Counted from the stretch's first letter, positions 52,881 to 62,965 are shown. The stretch is DNA of 64,000 nucleotides from an uncultured Chloroflexota bacterium (GCA_913051545.1 CAJXCD010000001.1:1-64000), one strand, 5' to 3'. Numbers and translations are program-made. The notes: generated by a model not told the origin, from the sequence alone.

Positions 52881-53741
52881 ATGGCCAAAATACATATTCT
52901 AGGTGGTGGCACCCCCACCCCAACGGTATCTAGGTTTGGCTCCTCATATGTTGTCGAAATAGGTGGTGATTATATAATGGTGGATTGTGGGCCTGCCACC
53001 ACCCAAAAATTGGTAAAGGTCGGACTGTGGCCAACGACCATAGACTATCTATTTTTTACCCACCATCATTTCGATCACGATGTCGATTACCCCTGCTTTC
53101 TTCTATGCCGATGGGATCAAAGTGTTGGAAAAGAAAACGTGCTAAAAGTTTTTGGTCCTAAACCTACAAGAAAACTTACAGAAGGTATCATTGGTGATGA
53201 GGGATTGTTTTACCATGATATAAATGCTCGAATAAACCACCCTGCTAGCCAAAAAGTCTTTGTAAATAGGGGTGGGTCACTACCCCGTAAAGCTCCACAT
53301 GTTTTGGCTTACGATATTGAACCAGGGAAAGTATTTTCAACTCCAAATTGGGAAATTACGGCGTCGATAGCCGAACACGCACAACCATACTTAGATTGTC
53401 TCGCTTATCGCATAGATAGCCGAGAAGGATCAATAGTTTTCACTGGTGATACCCGACCTTGCGCATCCGTAGTAAAGCTTGCAGAGAATGCCGACATAAT
53501 GTTTTGCATGTGCTGGGATCACCAAGAAATTATGGATGAGAATGGGGAATCTATTGGACAGACTGGAACATTGGGTGCAGCTCAAATGGCACAAAATGCA
53601 AATGTGAAGAAATTGGTTCTAGTACATATGGGCCCAAATTTGTCACACAAGGATTCTGAATTCAAAGGTATTAATGAGATGGCCAAAATTTACGATGGCG
53701 ACATTGTATTTTCAGAAGAACTAATATCTATAGAAATATGA
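52881..53741 (+). CDS. Metallo-beta-lactamase-fold hydrolase (RNase Z-like)
   Basis: A 286-residue MBL protein. The zinc motif is FFTHHHFDHDVDYP (HxHxDH form), the second Asp ligand lies in FTGDTRPCA, and the last His in LVLVHMGPNL. GGGTPTPTVSRFGSS and MVDCGPATTQKLVK are the usual early motifs. It most resembles RNase Z/arylsulfatase-like members, but the exosite of true tRNase Z is not visible, so the substrate is unknown. The ATG is in a plain context; 269 bases without a clear feature separate it from rplY. Confidence 0.88.
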   Translation: MAKIHILGGGTPTPTVSRFGSSYVVEIGGDYIMVDCGPATTQKLVKVGLWPTTIDYLFFTHHHFDHDVDYPCFLLCRWDQSVGKENVLKVFGPKPTRKLTEGIIGDEGLFYHDINARINHPASQKVFVNRGGSLPRKAPHVLAYDIEPGKVFSTPNWEITASIAEHAQPYLDCLAYRIDSREGSIVFTGDTRPCASVVKLAENADIMFCMCWDHQEIMDENGESIGQTGTLGAAQMAQNANVKKLVLVHMGPNLSHKDSEFKGINEMAKIYDGDIVFSEELISIEI

Positions 53742-53806
53742 CTCATATTGGAATACATATCTTAGACAGTCCAAAGTAATAGTATCCATGCTAATATATT
53801 TGCCTT

Positions 53807-53840
53807 AGAGGCTAGCCTAGTTACATTAGGCTAGCCCTCT
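53807..53840. terminator. Hairpin between the MBL gene and mfd
   Basis: AGAGGCTAGCCTA (53807-53819) pairs with TAGGCTAGCCCTCT (53827-53840) through ten contiguous pairs, one bulged C and three to four more. The loop is seven bases. There is no U tract. A TTGACA follows at 53846-53851, so the region may combine a weak terminator with the mfd promoter. Confidence 0.45.
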
Positions 53841-53910
53841 AGCGCTTGACACATCTTAAACTTAAGTTCCCAGAATAGTACATTGAGAACCTAGCTAGTG
53901 AGATAACTAT

Positions 53911-56900
53911 ATGAAACTTAATAGGCTTGGCTGTCTACTAAATAACCATCCTTCTTTTCAACAACTGGCCCATGCTCTTGGGAAAAAATCTGGCAATCTA
54001 CATATACAAATACTATCAGAAGCCACACCGTACTTTCTTTCTACACTATTAATCAAAACAGGGCGGCCAATTATTGCAATCGCTCCGACTCCTAAAAAAG
54101 CACAGTCTTTATACGAACAGCTTCTGTTATGGACTGATAATAACCCCCAAATATTACATTTTCCTGATATGGAAATGTTGCCTTTTGAACGGGCTACGCC
54201 CGACATTCCCGCAATGCATCGAAGAATTCAAACCCTGTCTCGACTTATTAACAAGGACAATGATGTTCCTCTACTTGTAACTTCGTTATCTGCAATTAGA
54301 CAGAAAACTATTGATAGAGAAATCTTTGAATCTAATATACAAATCGTAAACATTGGAGATTCTATAGCCATTAGCGAATTATTATCATCTTGGATTCGCA
54401 CTGGATACGAATTTCAACACAACGTAACATCTCCCGGTCAATACAGCAGAAGAGGGGGAATATTGGACATTTTCCCCGTAGGATCCGAATCACCATTCCG
54501 ATTAGAATTTTGGGGAAACAATGTAGAGAGCATACGTATTTTTCATACCGCAACTCAAGTGTCTACCCAAAATGTCAATTCGATAGAAATTACTCCTGCT
54601 ACCGAATGGGCCCCCAGTATACTCGATCCTGAAATGCTACATACGTTAGTAGAATCAATTGATTCATCCAACTGCACAGTCAAGACAAAGGGACTCATCA
54701 GTAGAGACTTAGATTCAATTAATGAAATGGGTGATTTGGATAATTTAAATCTCTACTCCAGTCTCTTTACAACGGGATCAGTTTTTGATTTCGTACCAAG
54801 TACTGGGATTTTGTGTTCGGAAATTCCAAACGACATCGCATCTCACTTAGAATCAACAGACAGACGAGTTAGCGAAATACAACAAAGTAAAGAACAGCGG
54901 GGAGAATTACCTTTGAATGTTCCCTCTCCTTTCTATGCAGGAGGGGATATTCAAAATTTCCTAAATGAATTCAACCATAGACTTGACATTACTCAATGGG
55001 GCACAGATACAAATGTTCACAAAAAAATATTTAAGTTCCCTATTGAATCGATCAACCCATACGACATCAACAATGCGAGATTTTCTCAAGAAATTTCAGA
55101 CATGGTTTCCAAAGGACATTTTGTAGTAATGATTACTTCTGTGCCGAAGCGACTGAAGGAAATTCTTGAAGAAAAAAACATAAACGTTATCTCACTAAAA
55201 CACGTTGATCACATTCCCGTAAAAGATAGAGTGCTTATTCTAGATAGCCAGGATGAAGGACCGATTGGAGGACTTATATTCCCTACAAAAGAATTCAAAT
55301 TAGTAATCCTAGGTGACACCGAAATTTTTGGTGTAGCCAAAAAGGGTAAATCAGCAAGGCGTAAAAACATCAGAAAAAATTCCTTTCTATCCGAACTTGC
55401 AATTGGAGATTTTGTAGTACATGTCGAACATGGCGTAGGGAAATTTAAAGGTATAGAGGAATTTCCAGAAGACAAAACTGAGCAGGAGTATCTGGCATTG
55501 GAATACGCCGCAAATGACAAACTATATGTGCCTATAGAACATATCGACCGCATCGGCCCTTATGTAGCCCCTATTGACAAACCACCTAAACTTACACGCT
55601 TAGGTACTCAGGAATGGATCAACGCCAAAAAACGTGTGGCTCGTTCAGCAATGGAAATGGCATCTGAGCTCATATCTCTTTATGCATCCCGAGAAATGGT
55701 AACCGGGCACAAATTCAAACCAGATACTAAGTGGCAACAAGAACTTGAAAATTCATTTCCGTACAGAGAGACATTAGACCAATTAGAAGCGATTAGAGAT
55801 GTAAAAACAGACATGGAACGAAACACTCCTATGGATAGACTGATTTGTGGAGATGTTGGATACGGAAAAACAGAGATAGCTATAAGATCCGCTTTTAAGG
55901 CTGTAATGGATGGGATGCAGGTCGCTATACTAGTGCCAACCACTGTCCTAGCTCAACAACATTACGAAACATTTTCCGAGCGTCTTAGTGCCTATCCAGT
56001 AAACATTGATGTTTTAAGTCGATTTCGTAGTGAAAGAATTCAAAGCAACATTTTAGACGGGCTTAAGCATGGGAGCATAGATATTTGCATAGGCACACAT
56101 CGCCTCGTACAGAAAGATATAGGATTTAAGAATCTAGGACTAGTGATAATCGATGAAGAACAAAGATTCGGCGTTGCACACAAAGAACGGCTAAAACAAA
56201 TTCGCAATGAAGTTGATGTTTTAACTATGACTGCCACTCCTATCCCACGAACTTTGCATCTTTCACTTGCCGGTATACGAGACATGAGTATGATTGAAAC
56301 ATCTCCAGAAGAACGTTTGCCTATCAAAACATACGTTTCTGAGTTCAGTGACGATCTAATTGTAGAAGCTATCCGTCGAGAAATGGACAGGCAAGGACAG
56401 GTCTTCTTCCTGCATAACAGGGTCCAAGATATCGACTATATGGCCAAGTATATTAACAATTTAGTTCCAGAAGCCAAAATAGGAGTAGCCCATGGGCAAA
56501 TGCTTGAAAAACAACTCGAATCCACAATGCTTAATTTTGCTGCAGGAAACATGGATGTACTGGTCTGCACAACGATAATTGAATCGGGTTTGGACATTCC
56601 CAACGTGAACACTTTAATTATGAACAGAGGTGATCGATTTGGATTGTCCCAATTATATCAACTCCGTGGACGTATAGGACGAAGTTCTCGTAGAGCCTAC
56701 GCCTATATGCTAATTCCCCCATCAAAATCTCTCACCGAGACTGCTGAAAAACGTCTCAAAACTATGTTGTCAGCAACCGAACTAGGATCTGGATTCCAAA
56801 TTGCGATTAAGGACCTCGAACTTCGAGGCGCCGGAAATGTACTCGGTTCAGACCAAAGCGGACACATCCATTCAGTAGGATTTGACCTGTATACCAAACT

Positions 56901-57438
56901 GCTAGCGGAGGCTGTTGAAAACATAAGAGGGAAAGAAGGGTATTTGAATTTCAATAATGAATCCGATTTACATCCTAATGTAGAAACCCATGACAACGTC
57001 CATGTGGACTTAAGAATCCCTGCTAATATACCAACCTCTTATGTCGAAGATGTGTCCACAAGACTTGGGATTTACAGAAAAATTACGTTGATAAATACCA
57101 TAGAGGAAGTTATTTCACTGGAACATGAATTCCTAGACAGATTTGGTTCCATCCCAATCCAAACTGTTAATTTATTGTACGTTGTAAATTTAAGGATTAA
57201 TGCCGCGAAAGCCAGCATATCGTCAATTGTCCAAAATGATAAAGAAATAATTCTAACTCTATCTGATGAAACTGGAGGAGCAAAGAAAGCGATACAAAAA
57301 CTATTGGGGGGAAAAGTCGTAGTAGGAAATAAGCAGATACGAATAAATATCTCTGGATTGAACGGAAACTGGGAAACCTTCCTTGCAAACCTTATTGATC
57401 AATTAGTGACATTTCGAACTAACTTATTATCATTGTAG
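53911..57438 (+). CDS. mfd: Transcription-repair coupling factor Mfd
   Basis: Displaces stalled RNA polymerase and recruits UvrA. The 1175-residue protein has the UvrB-like N-terminal domain (SPGQYSRRGGILDIFPVGSE). The RNA-polymerase-interacting CarD-like domain (IGDFVVHVEHGVGKFKGIEE) and the RecG-like motor follow. The motor has Walker A GDVGYGKTEIA, DEEQRFGVAHKE and ESGLDIPNVNTLI, then QLRGRIGRSSRRAYAYML. The C-terminal TRCF domain is complete. The TTGACA at 53846 has no good -10 partner (CAGAAT after 19 bases). Confidence 0.98.
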   Translation: MKLNRLGCLLNNHPSFQQLAHALGKKSGNLHIQILSEATPYFLSTLLIKTGRPIIAIAPTPKKAQSLYEQLLLWTDNNPQILHFPDMEMLPFERATPDIPAMHRRIQTLSRLINKDNDVPLLVTSLSAIRQKTIDREIFESNIQIVNIGDSIAISELLSSWIRTGYEFQHNVTSPGQYSRRGGILDIFPVGSESPFRLEFWGNNVESIRIFHTATQVSTQNVNSIEITPATEWAPSILDPEMLHTLVESIDSSNCTVKTKGLISRDLDSINEMGDLDNLNLYSSLFTTGSVFDFVPSTGILCSEIPNDIASHLESTDRRVSEIQQSKEQRGELPLNVPSPFYAGGDIQNFLNEFNHRLDITQWGTDTNVHKKIFKFPIESINPYDINNARFSQEISDMVSKGHFVVMITSVPKRLKEILEEKNINVISLKHVDHIPVKDRVLILDSQDEGPIGGLIFPTKEFKLVILGDTEIFGVAKKGKSARRKNIRKNSFLSELAIGDFVVHVEHGVGKFKGIEEFPEDKTEQEYLALEYAANDKLYVPIEHIDRIGPYVAPIDKPPKLTRLGTQEWINAKKRVARSAMEMASELISLYASREMVTGHKFKPDTKWQQELENSFPYRETLDQLEAIRDVKTDMERNTPMDRLICGDVGYGKTEIAIRSAFKAVMDGMQVAILVPTTVLAQQHYETFSERLSAYPVNIDVLSRFRSERIQSNILDGLKHGSIDICIGTHRLVQKDIGFKNLGLVIIDEEQRFGVAHKERLKQIRNEVDVLTMTATPIPRTLHLSLAGIRDMSMIETSPEERLPIKTYVSEFSDDLIVEAIRREMDRQGQVFFLHNRVQDIDYMAKYINNLVPEAKIGVAHGQMLEKQLESTMLNFAAGNMDVLVCTTIIESGLDIPNVNTLIMNRGDRFGLSQLYQLRGRIGRSSRRAYAYMLIPPSKSLTETAEKRLKTMLSATELGSGFQIAIKDLELRGAGNVLGSDQSGHIHSVGFDLYTKLLAEAVENIRGKEGYLNFNNESDLHPNVETHDNVHVDLRIPANIPTSYVEDVSTRLGIYRKITLINTIEEVISLEHEFLDRFGSIPIQTVNLLYVVNLRINAAKASISSIVQNDKEIILTLSDETGGAKKAIQKLLGGKVVVGNKQIRINISGLNGNWETFLANLIDQLVTFRTNLLSL

Positions 57439-57472
57439 ACCTGATTCAAATATTTACTTACAAAATCGGATA

Positions 57473-58180
57473 TCAGAAATTTGCCTGCAAGGCATTGGGT
57501 AACTCCTTGAGTGTGGTTACGTAAGGATATTTTGTAAATTTACTATGATTGCCATCACGGTCTATGAGAACCGGATTTATACCTACTTCAGCTGCTCCCT
57601 GAATGTCAGAAATCAATTGATCCCCTACGTGAACAGCTTCTTCAGGCTTTACACCAGCACTAGAAAGTGCCGACTGAAAAATCTTTGGATGTGGTTTAGC
57701 TACGCCCACCTGACCAGAAGTTACCATAAAATTTATCCTGCCATTAAGACCCAAATCTGACACTAATTCTTTAGGTGTATGATCCATATTTGAAATTATT
57801 CCAATCGTCAAACCTATCAATTTGAGACGGTCTAGACATGGAATTACATCATCGAAAATTGCTAGGTCATGAGGTATTGTCTGTACCTTTCGAAATATTT
57901 TAATTGCCGTGTCCAAGCTAACTTCAATTCCACTACCTGCAAGGACTAATCTCTCGTACTCAGCGAATAGGCCATCACGCTCCGAGCTATCTAGTGTGTG
58001 GAGTGGATGAATTGAATTACTCATGCTCATATATTCATCAGCATCAGCATAACCCCTGATAATACCCTCAGGAGAAACTTCGATTCCAAAGTATAGGCAG
58101 GCACGAGATTGCACATCGTACCTCGAAGGGTGGAACCCTGCGATTGTGCCATAAATATCGAAGAATACTGATCTGATCAT
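57473..58180 (-). CDS. HAD-superfamily hydrolase (haloacid dehalogenase-like)
   Basis: A 235-residue HAD phosphatase or dehalogenase. Motif I is FFDIYGTI, with Tyr at the second position as in the 2-haloacid-dehalogenase branch (FDxYGTL). Motif II lies in IISNMDHTP, the Lys motif in GVAKPHPKIFQSAL, and motif IV in VGDQLISDIQGA. The substrate is not known. The ATG at 58180 (MIRSVFFDIYGT) is the real start; the frame remains open upstream only as a shadow of the divergent HypE-like gene. The start lacks a ribosome-binding site and has TAAATT a few bases upstream, so it may be leaderless. Confidence 0.9.
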   Translation of the reverse strand: MIRSVFFDIYGTIAGFHPSRYDVQSRACLYFGIEVSPEGIIRGYADADEYMSMSNSIHPLHTLDSSERDGLFAEYERLVLAGSGIEVSLDTAIKIFRKVQTIPHDLAIFDDVIPCLDRLKLIGLTIGIISNMDHTPKELVSDLGLNGRINFMVTSGQVGVAKPHPKIFQSALSSAGVKPEEAVHVGDQLISDIQGAAEVGINPVLIDRDGNHSKFTKYPYVTTLKELPNALQANF

Positions 58181-58256
58181 AGTAAATTTATGGTAGCATT
58201 GACGGTGAAGTATATCCATCAGCGGAAACGTGTTCCTTTCATACAATTTCAGTTCT

Positions 58257-59276
58257 ATGCACAATCGAGATATCAACACAGGTAAAGTACCTTCCTCCCT
58301 ACTATGTGACCTGCTCCACAAGGTCAAAATAAGTGACCAGAGAGTAATCCTAGGCCCTAAGCTAGGAGAAGATGCCGCTTTAATAGATTTTGGGGATAAA
58401 TACTTAGTCGCAACCACAGACCCAATAACATTTGCTACTGAGCTACTAGGATGGTATTTAGTACACATTAACTCTAACGACATCGCAGCCATGGGAGGTA
58501 CGCCACAATGGCTATTAACTACACTATTACTCCCGGAAGGCACCACAACTGAACAAACAGAAAATATATTCGATCAAATAGTGGATACTTGCTCCAATCT
58601 AAACATCACACTAATAGGTGGACACACAGAAGTTACAACTCAAGTATCCAGCCCAATAGCTATCGGCACTATGTTAGGTGAAGTAGATAAAACAAAGACC
58701 ATCTACTCCTCTGGTGCCCAACTTGGAGATTCGATATTATTGACCAAAAGAATAGCTATTGAAGGAACGGCAATCCTTGCACGAGAATCTTCAAACGCAC
58801 TCCATTCAGCAGGTATCTCAGACCAAGTCATCAAGCAAGCTGCTAATTTACTATTCTCACCAGGCATAAGCATAATCAATGAAGCAAATATCGCGTGCAA
58901 TGCCGTAGACGTCCACGCTATGCATGATTTGACCGAAGGTGGCCTCGCAAATGGTATACGCGAAATAGCCTTAGCATCCAAAATAGGCATTGAAATATAT
59001 CCTGAAAAAATTGGACTGATTCCAGAGTGTGAATATATATGCTCAGTCCTTTCAATTAACCCGATGGGTTTGATAGCATCCGGATCACTATTAATCATTA
59101 TTTCACCTGATGATGTGAAATCTCTAACTGCGTCTCTAAATGAGAAAAACATCGAGGTACAAGAGATTGGCCGTGTGACCAATCCAGAATCCGGAATCAA
59201 ACTTAACGAACTAGATGGAATTGTAGACCTTCCGATATTTGAACAAGATGAGCTAACTAGATGGTACGCCGAATAG
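58257..59276 (+). CDS. AIR-synthase-related (HypE/ThiL-like) protein
   Basis: A 339-residue ATP-grasp-unrelated AIRS-family protein. The N-terminal domain has LGEDAALIDFGDKYLVATTDPITFA and HINSNDIAAMGGTPQWLLTTLLLP, and the Gly-rich ATP loop follows as ITLIGGHTEVT. HDLTEGGLANGIREIA is the conserved C-domain motif. It is nearest to HypE-type proteins (COG0309), but the C-terminal Cys-containing end of HypE is absent (it ends LTRWYAE) and no hydrogenase genes are nearby. A GTG at 58230 with GCGGAA close by is an alternative start. Confidence 0.82.
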   Translation: MHNRDINTGKVPSSLLCDLLHKVKISDQRVILGPKLGEDAALIDFGDKYLVATTDPITFATELLGWYLVHINSNDIAAMGGTPQWLLTTLLLPEGTTTEQTENIFDQIVDTCSNLNITLIGGHTEVTTQVSSPIAIGTMLGEVDKTKTIYSSGAQLGDSILLTKRIAIEGTAILARESSNALHSAGISDQVIKQAANLLFSPGISIINEANIACNAVDVHAMHDLTEGGLANGIREIALASKIGIEIYPEKIGLIPECEYICSVLSINPMGLIASGSLLIIISPDDVKSLTASLNEKNIEVQEIGRVTNPESGIKLNELDGIVDLPIFEQDELTRWYAE

Positions 59277-59380
59277 GGATTAAATTTAGTAACTGTATTA
59301 AACTGATTTTTAATGAGTGAATAATAATTTGTGGGGAGCATAGTAGACTCTGTAAAAATTTTCCCCTAGAAAGGGTATCA

Positions 59381-60109
59381 ATGGCTGACAAAAATGGATT
59401 TGGCAAAGCAATGGTTGTTATGGCACATGCTGATGATGCTGAATACGGAGTTTCTGGAACCGTAGCAAAATGGTGTGCTGAAGAATGGGACATCGTATAC
59501 GTGGTGTGCACTGACGGCAGTAAGGGCAGTAGCGATCCCAAAATCACCCAAAAACAGTTATCTGAAATTCGTAGAAAAGAGCAGATTGCTGCAGGTAAAG
59601 TATTGGGGCTTAAAGATATAAAATTTTTAGGTTATGAAGATAGTTTATTACAACCCACACTAGATTTACGGAAAGACATTGCCAGAGAAATCCGAAGGTC
59701 AAAGCCAGATATTCTAATTTGTATGTATCCAATGCGAAATCTAGATGCACACTGGGGATTAGGTCATCCAGATCATATAGCTTCTGGTGAAGCAGCCATG
59801 TCGGCCGTCTTCCCTACGGCCCGGGATCATATGACTTTTCCAGAATTACAGGAAGATGGATTTGAAACACACAAAGTGTCAGAAATTTGGATAGTGGGCC
59901 ATCCAGAACCAGATCACTGGGTAGATGTTAGCGACTTTATTGATACAGCTGCGAAAGCTTTATCTCAACACAAATCCCAAGTCGAACATCCTTATAACAA
60001 AATCCGTGAAATGATGGGCAGCTGGAGAAGGAAAATTGCTACAGGTCATGGAATGAAATATGCTGAAGCTTATAAGAGGATAGTGTTAGAACAGCCTAAA
60101 AGTACGTAA
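59381..60109 (+). CDS. PIG-L/LmbE-family deacetylase
   Basis: A 242-residue zinc-dependent N-deacetylase-like protein. The first metal motif is VMAHADDAEYGVSG (the family usually has AHPDD), and the last His motif is WGLGHPDHIASGEAAM. CTDGSKGSSDP and RRKEQIAAGKVLGL are the conserved central parts. Relatives deacetylate GlcNAc derivatives, for example in bacillithiol and mycothiol synthesis, but no partner gene is adjacent. The ATG follows AAAGGG. It is followed by tRNA-Pro. Confidence 0.92.
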   Translation: MADKNGFGKAMVVMAHADDAEYGVSGTVAKWCAEEWDIVYVVCTDGSKGSSDPKITQKQLSEIRRKEQIAAGKVLGLKDIKFLGYEDSLLQPTLDLRKDIAREIRRSKPDILICMYPMRNLDAHWGLGHPDHIASGEAAMSAVFPTARDHMTFPELQEDGFETHKVSEIWIVGHPEPDHWVDVSDFIDTAAKALSQHKSQVEHPYNKIREMMGSWRRKIATGHGMKYAEAYKRIVLEQPKST

Positions 60110-60229
60110 TTCTTGATCAGTTTATACCCTGAGCCTACCTCAACCTATAGCGCCAGAGCTGAAATTAATCCACAGTATTCTATAATCCTTGCCGAAGGTT
60201 CCTCGTTGAAGATACAATCATCTGCAGGC

Positions 60230-60306
60230 CGGGGTGTGGCGCAGTTTGGTAGCGCGCGTCGTTCGGGGCGACGAGGTCGCTGGTTCAAGTCCAGTCACCC
60301 CGACCA
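60230..60306 (+). tRNA. tRNA-Pro(CGG)
   Basis: A complete cloverleaf. The acceptor stem pairs CGGGGTG with CACCCCG. The anticodon stem CGTCG/CGACG encloses TTCGGGG, giving anticodon CGG, which reads CCG. The T arm contains GGTTCAAGTCC. The discriminator A is followed by an encoded CCA (60304-60306), unlike tRNA-Lys in this window. The first pair C-G is typical of bacterial tRNA-Pro. Confidence 0.96.
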
Positions 60307-60370
60307 TTAACATATAAAATAATTGTTGATGTAATGCTACTATCTGTTATAAAGGAGCATCCTTCGTAAA

Positions 60371-61339
60371 ATGATTGTACTGATGGACCAAAGAATGGAT
60401 TCGACAGAACATCAGGCGTTTATCAAGTCGCTTCGCAGTGAATTCCAGGATGTCGAATTCATCACAGAATGTACTAATGAGGCCTTGGAAACTGCAATCC
60501 CGATGGCTGACGTCTACTATGGAATGCCGTGGCAAGCCCTGATCGAAAAAAGACAATCTCTCCGGTGGATCCATTTTCCTGCCACAGGCATTGATGGATT
60601 AACGTTCAGCGACATGAAGCTTGAAGATACGGATATCACTGTTACTAACTGTAGAGGCCCTCATGCAAGTTCAATGGGTGACCATACTGTTGGAATGATG
60701 GTGACATTAGCGCATCAACTTAACGAAGTGTGGACGGATCAAGAAAATGCTCAATGGGACAGAACTAAGTATATAGGTAGGCAAGTGGAACTGACGGGGA
60801 AAAACTTGGGGTTACTTGGGGCTGGCGATATTGGCATGGCAGTCGCTCACCGTACCCATGGATTTGGCATGAACATATATGCTGTTGACAAAAACACTTC
60901 ACCCCGAGAACCGTACATCCCAGAGGTTTGGGGACCAGAACGTATCGATCATCTTATGGAAATATCTGATTGGTTAATAATAGCTGCTCCGTTGACTAAA
61001 GAAACAATAGGACTTATAACTAGTCAGCGTATCAAATTAATGAAAAAAGGGTCGTACATCATCGTAGTATCTCGAGGGAAAATTGTTGATGAAAATGCCT
61101 TGGTAAAAGCTTTGGAGGAAGGACATCTCGCAGGAGCAGCAGTCGACGCTTTCGCAGAAGAGCCTTTACCAAAAGATAGTTTGATGTGGAAGACGAAAAA
61201 TCTCCTTGTCACTCCGCATATGTCAGGCTCAACTCTAGAATTAACCGAAGGGCGATTTAACATATTCCGAGAAAACCTTCGCAGGTTTAAGGCAAGCAAG
61301 CCATTTTTATACACACCAAATCTGGCTTTAGGCTACTAG
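60371..61339 (+). CDS. D-isomer specific 2-hydroxyacid dehydrogenase
   Basis: A 322-residue NAD-dependent dehydrogenase. The Rossmann motif is GLLGAGDIGMAVAHRTHGFG. The catalytic Arg lies in VVSRGKIVDENAL, the Glu in DAFAEEPLPKDS and the His in VTPHMSGST. Its closest relatives act on glyoxylate/hydroxypyruvate or phosphoglycerate-like substrates; the particular one is unclear. AAGGAG lies about 12 bases before the ATG. It follows tRNA-Pro by 64 bases. Confidence 0.93.
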   Translation: MIVLMDQRMDSTEHQAFIKSLRSEFQDVEFITECTNEALETAIPMADVYYGMPWQALIEKRQSLRWIHFPATGIDGLTFSDMKLEDTDITVTNCRGPHASSMGDHTVGMMVTLAHQLNEVWTDQENAQWDRTKYIGRQVELTGKNLGLLGAGDIGMAVAHRTHGFGMNIYAVDKNTSPREPYIPEVWGPERIDHLMEISDWLIIAAPLTKETIGLITSQRIKLMKKGSYIIVVSRGKIVDENALVKALEEGHLAGAAVDAFAEEPLPKDSLMWKTKNLLVTPHMSGSTLELTEGRFNIFRENLRRFKASKPFLYTPNLALGY

Positions 61340-61481
61340 AATGGATTTAATGTTATTCCCCTTCCTGAAGTATGTGTGCCAATCTCATGATCCCCACTTT
61401 TCATACAAATCTATGTTTTTAATTCAAACTATTCAAACCACAGTGCATGAATCTTATTAAACTAGCTTGGAGATTAATCCC

Positions 61482-62591
61482 ATGATAATAGGCATACCCA
61501 AAGAGGTTTTCTTGGGGGAACGTCGAGTGTCCCTCGTACCGAATTCCGTGGGCCAGTTAGTGAAATCTGGATTAGATGTCATAGTCCAATCTAAAGCAGG
61601 AAACGAATCCATGATTTCTGATGATGAATATGTGAATGTAGGGGCATCTATATCTAAAGATGCGAAGTCTTTATATTCATCCGCAGAAACAATATTAAAA
61701 GTTCAAAAACCACTAGACGTGGAAGTAGAACTTTTCCAAGAAGAAGCCACACTAATATGCTTCATACAACCTCTAGCAGATTCAACTTTATTACAGCAAC
61801 TTGCCAAGAATAAAGTATCCGTTTTTAGTATGGACACGATACCCAGAATCGCTAAAGCACAGAGCATGGACGCACTTTCTTCTATGGCATCTATATCGGG
61901 ATATAAGGCCGCTCTTATGGCTGCTGAATCCATGTCAAAATACCTGCCTATGATGATTACGGCCGCAGGAACGACACCCCCATCTAAGGGGTTAGTAATC
62001 GGCGCAGGTGTTGCTGGACTACAATCTATAGCCACTGCAAAACGACTTGGTGCGGTAATGTATGCTTTCGATGTACGGCCAGCTGTTGAAGAACAAGTCA
62101 AAAGCCTCGGTGCTAATTTTATTAGCACCTCTATTTCAACTGAGGATGCTGAAGGCTCTGGAGGATACGCAAAAGAAATTAATGACGAAGAACAAAACAA
62201 AGATAGGGAAATACTCCAGAATCACATTAAAGACATGGATTTTGTTATTTCAACCGCGGCAGTACCAGGTAAACGTGCTCCGTTACTTATTACAAGTGAT
62301 ATGGTAAACAGTATGAGGCCAGGATCTGTGATAATTGACTTAGCAGCAGAAACCGGGGGAAACTGCGAACTGACACATCCTGGCGAAACGTACAATCATA
62401 ATGAGGTTATAGTTTCAGGCCCATTAAACGTACCTAGCTCGATGCCATTACATGCTAGTCAATTATACTCACGAAATATCTATAACTTACTTATGCACAT
62501 TATGAAAGAAGACAGTCTAGAAGTCGATTCAGAAGATGAGATTATTCTAAGCAGCCGCATAGCATACAAAGGGACTGTACTAAGAAAATGA
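61482..62591 (+). CDS. pntAA: NAD(P) transhydrogenase subunit alpha, part 1
   Basis: The soluble NAD(H)-binding dI domain of proton-translocating transhydrogenase, 369 residues. It starts IIGIPKEVFLGERRVSLVP, continues with SMDTIPRIAKAQSMDALSS and has the nucleotide-binding GAGVAGLQSIATAKRLGA. The membrane helices of E. coli PntA are absent; they lie in the next small gene. ATG 61482 follows GGAG nine bases upstream; a TTG at 61467 would add five residues. It is the first gene of the pnt operon. Confidence 0.96.
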   Translation: MIIGIPKEVFLGERRVSLVPNSVGQLVKSGLDVIVQSKAGNESMISDDEYVNVGASISKDAKSLYSSAETILKVQKPLDVEVELFQEEATLICFIQPLADSTLLQQLAKNKVSVFSMDTIPRIAKAQSMDALSSMASISGYKAALMAAESMSKYLPMMITAAGTTPPSKGLVIGAGVAGLQSIATAKRLGAVMYAFDVRPAVEEQVKSLGANFISTSISTEDAEGSGGYAKEINDEEQNKDREILQNHIKDMDFVISTAAVPGKRAPLLITSDMVNSMRPGSVIIDLAAETGGNCELTHPGETYNHNEVIVSGPLNVPSSMPLHASQLYSRNIYNLLMHIMKEDSLEVDSEDEIILSSRIAYKGTVLRK

Positions 62592-62657
62592 AATCTATGT
62601 TGATAGTTTATACAATCAGGATCCTATAATACTAAATTTAATGGAGAATCTCGTTAA

Positions 62658-62957
62658 GTGATAGAAAATACACTGCTTACACAAATATTTATCTTCGTCT
62701 TAGCTGCATCTGCAGGCTTTGAGTTGATTACTAAAGTTCCACCGACTCTTCACACACCTCTTATGTCTAGCGCTAACGCAGTTTCAGGAATAACTCTCCT
62801 AGGAGCTATTCTTGTGGCAGGACAACTCGGAGGTATAACTGCCACAATTCTCGGCCTTTTTGCAGTTATCCTATCCACAATAAATGTAGTGGGAGGATTT
62901 ATGGTTACAGATAGAATGCTGGGCATGTTTAGGAAAGATAGAAGAAAACAGGAGTAG
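62658..62957 (+). CDS. pntAB: NAD(P) transhydrogenase subunit alpha, part 2
   Basis: A 99-residue membrane protein forming part of domain II, with three to four helices. FELITKVPPTLHTPLMSSANAVSGI is the conserved start, followed by GAILVAGQ and FMVTDRMLGMFRK at the end. The start is GTG 62658, with GGAG upstream. The split PntA arrangement (PntAA plus PntAB) also occurs in Rhodospirillum and Thermus. pntB begins 8 bases after it. Confidence 0.95.
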   Translation: MIENTLLTQIFIFVLAASAGFELITKVPPTLHTPLMSSANAVSGITLLGAILVAGQLGGITATILGLFAVILSTINVVGGFMVTDRMLGMFRKDRRKQE

Positions 62958-62965
62958 AAACGGCA

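Noticed and set aside
58181-58546. N-terminal extension of the HAD gene
   Set aside because: It is antisense to the HypE-like gene and has no HAD-family similarity; the domain starts at the ATG at 58180.
58703-59341. 212-codon antisense frame
   Set aside because: It is a shadow of the HypE-like gene in another frame with no recognisable domain.
60113-60310. Reading frame across tRNA-Pro
   Set aside because: It is a translation of the tRNA and flanking DNA; frames of this kind over tRNAs are spurious.
61703-62200. 165-codon antisense frame
   Set aside because: It lies wholly inside pntAA on the other strand; no protein-like motifs.
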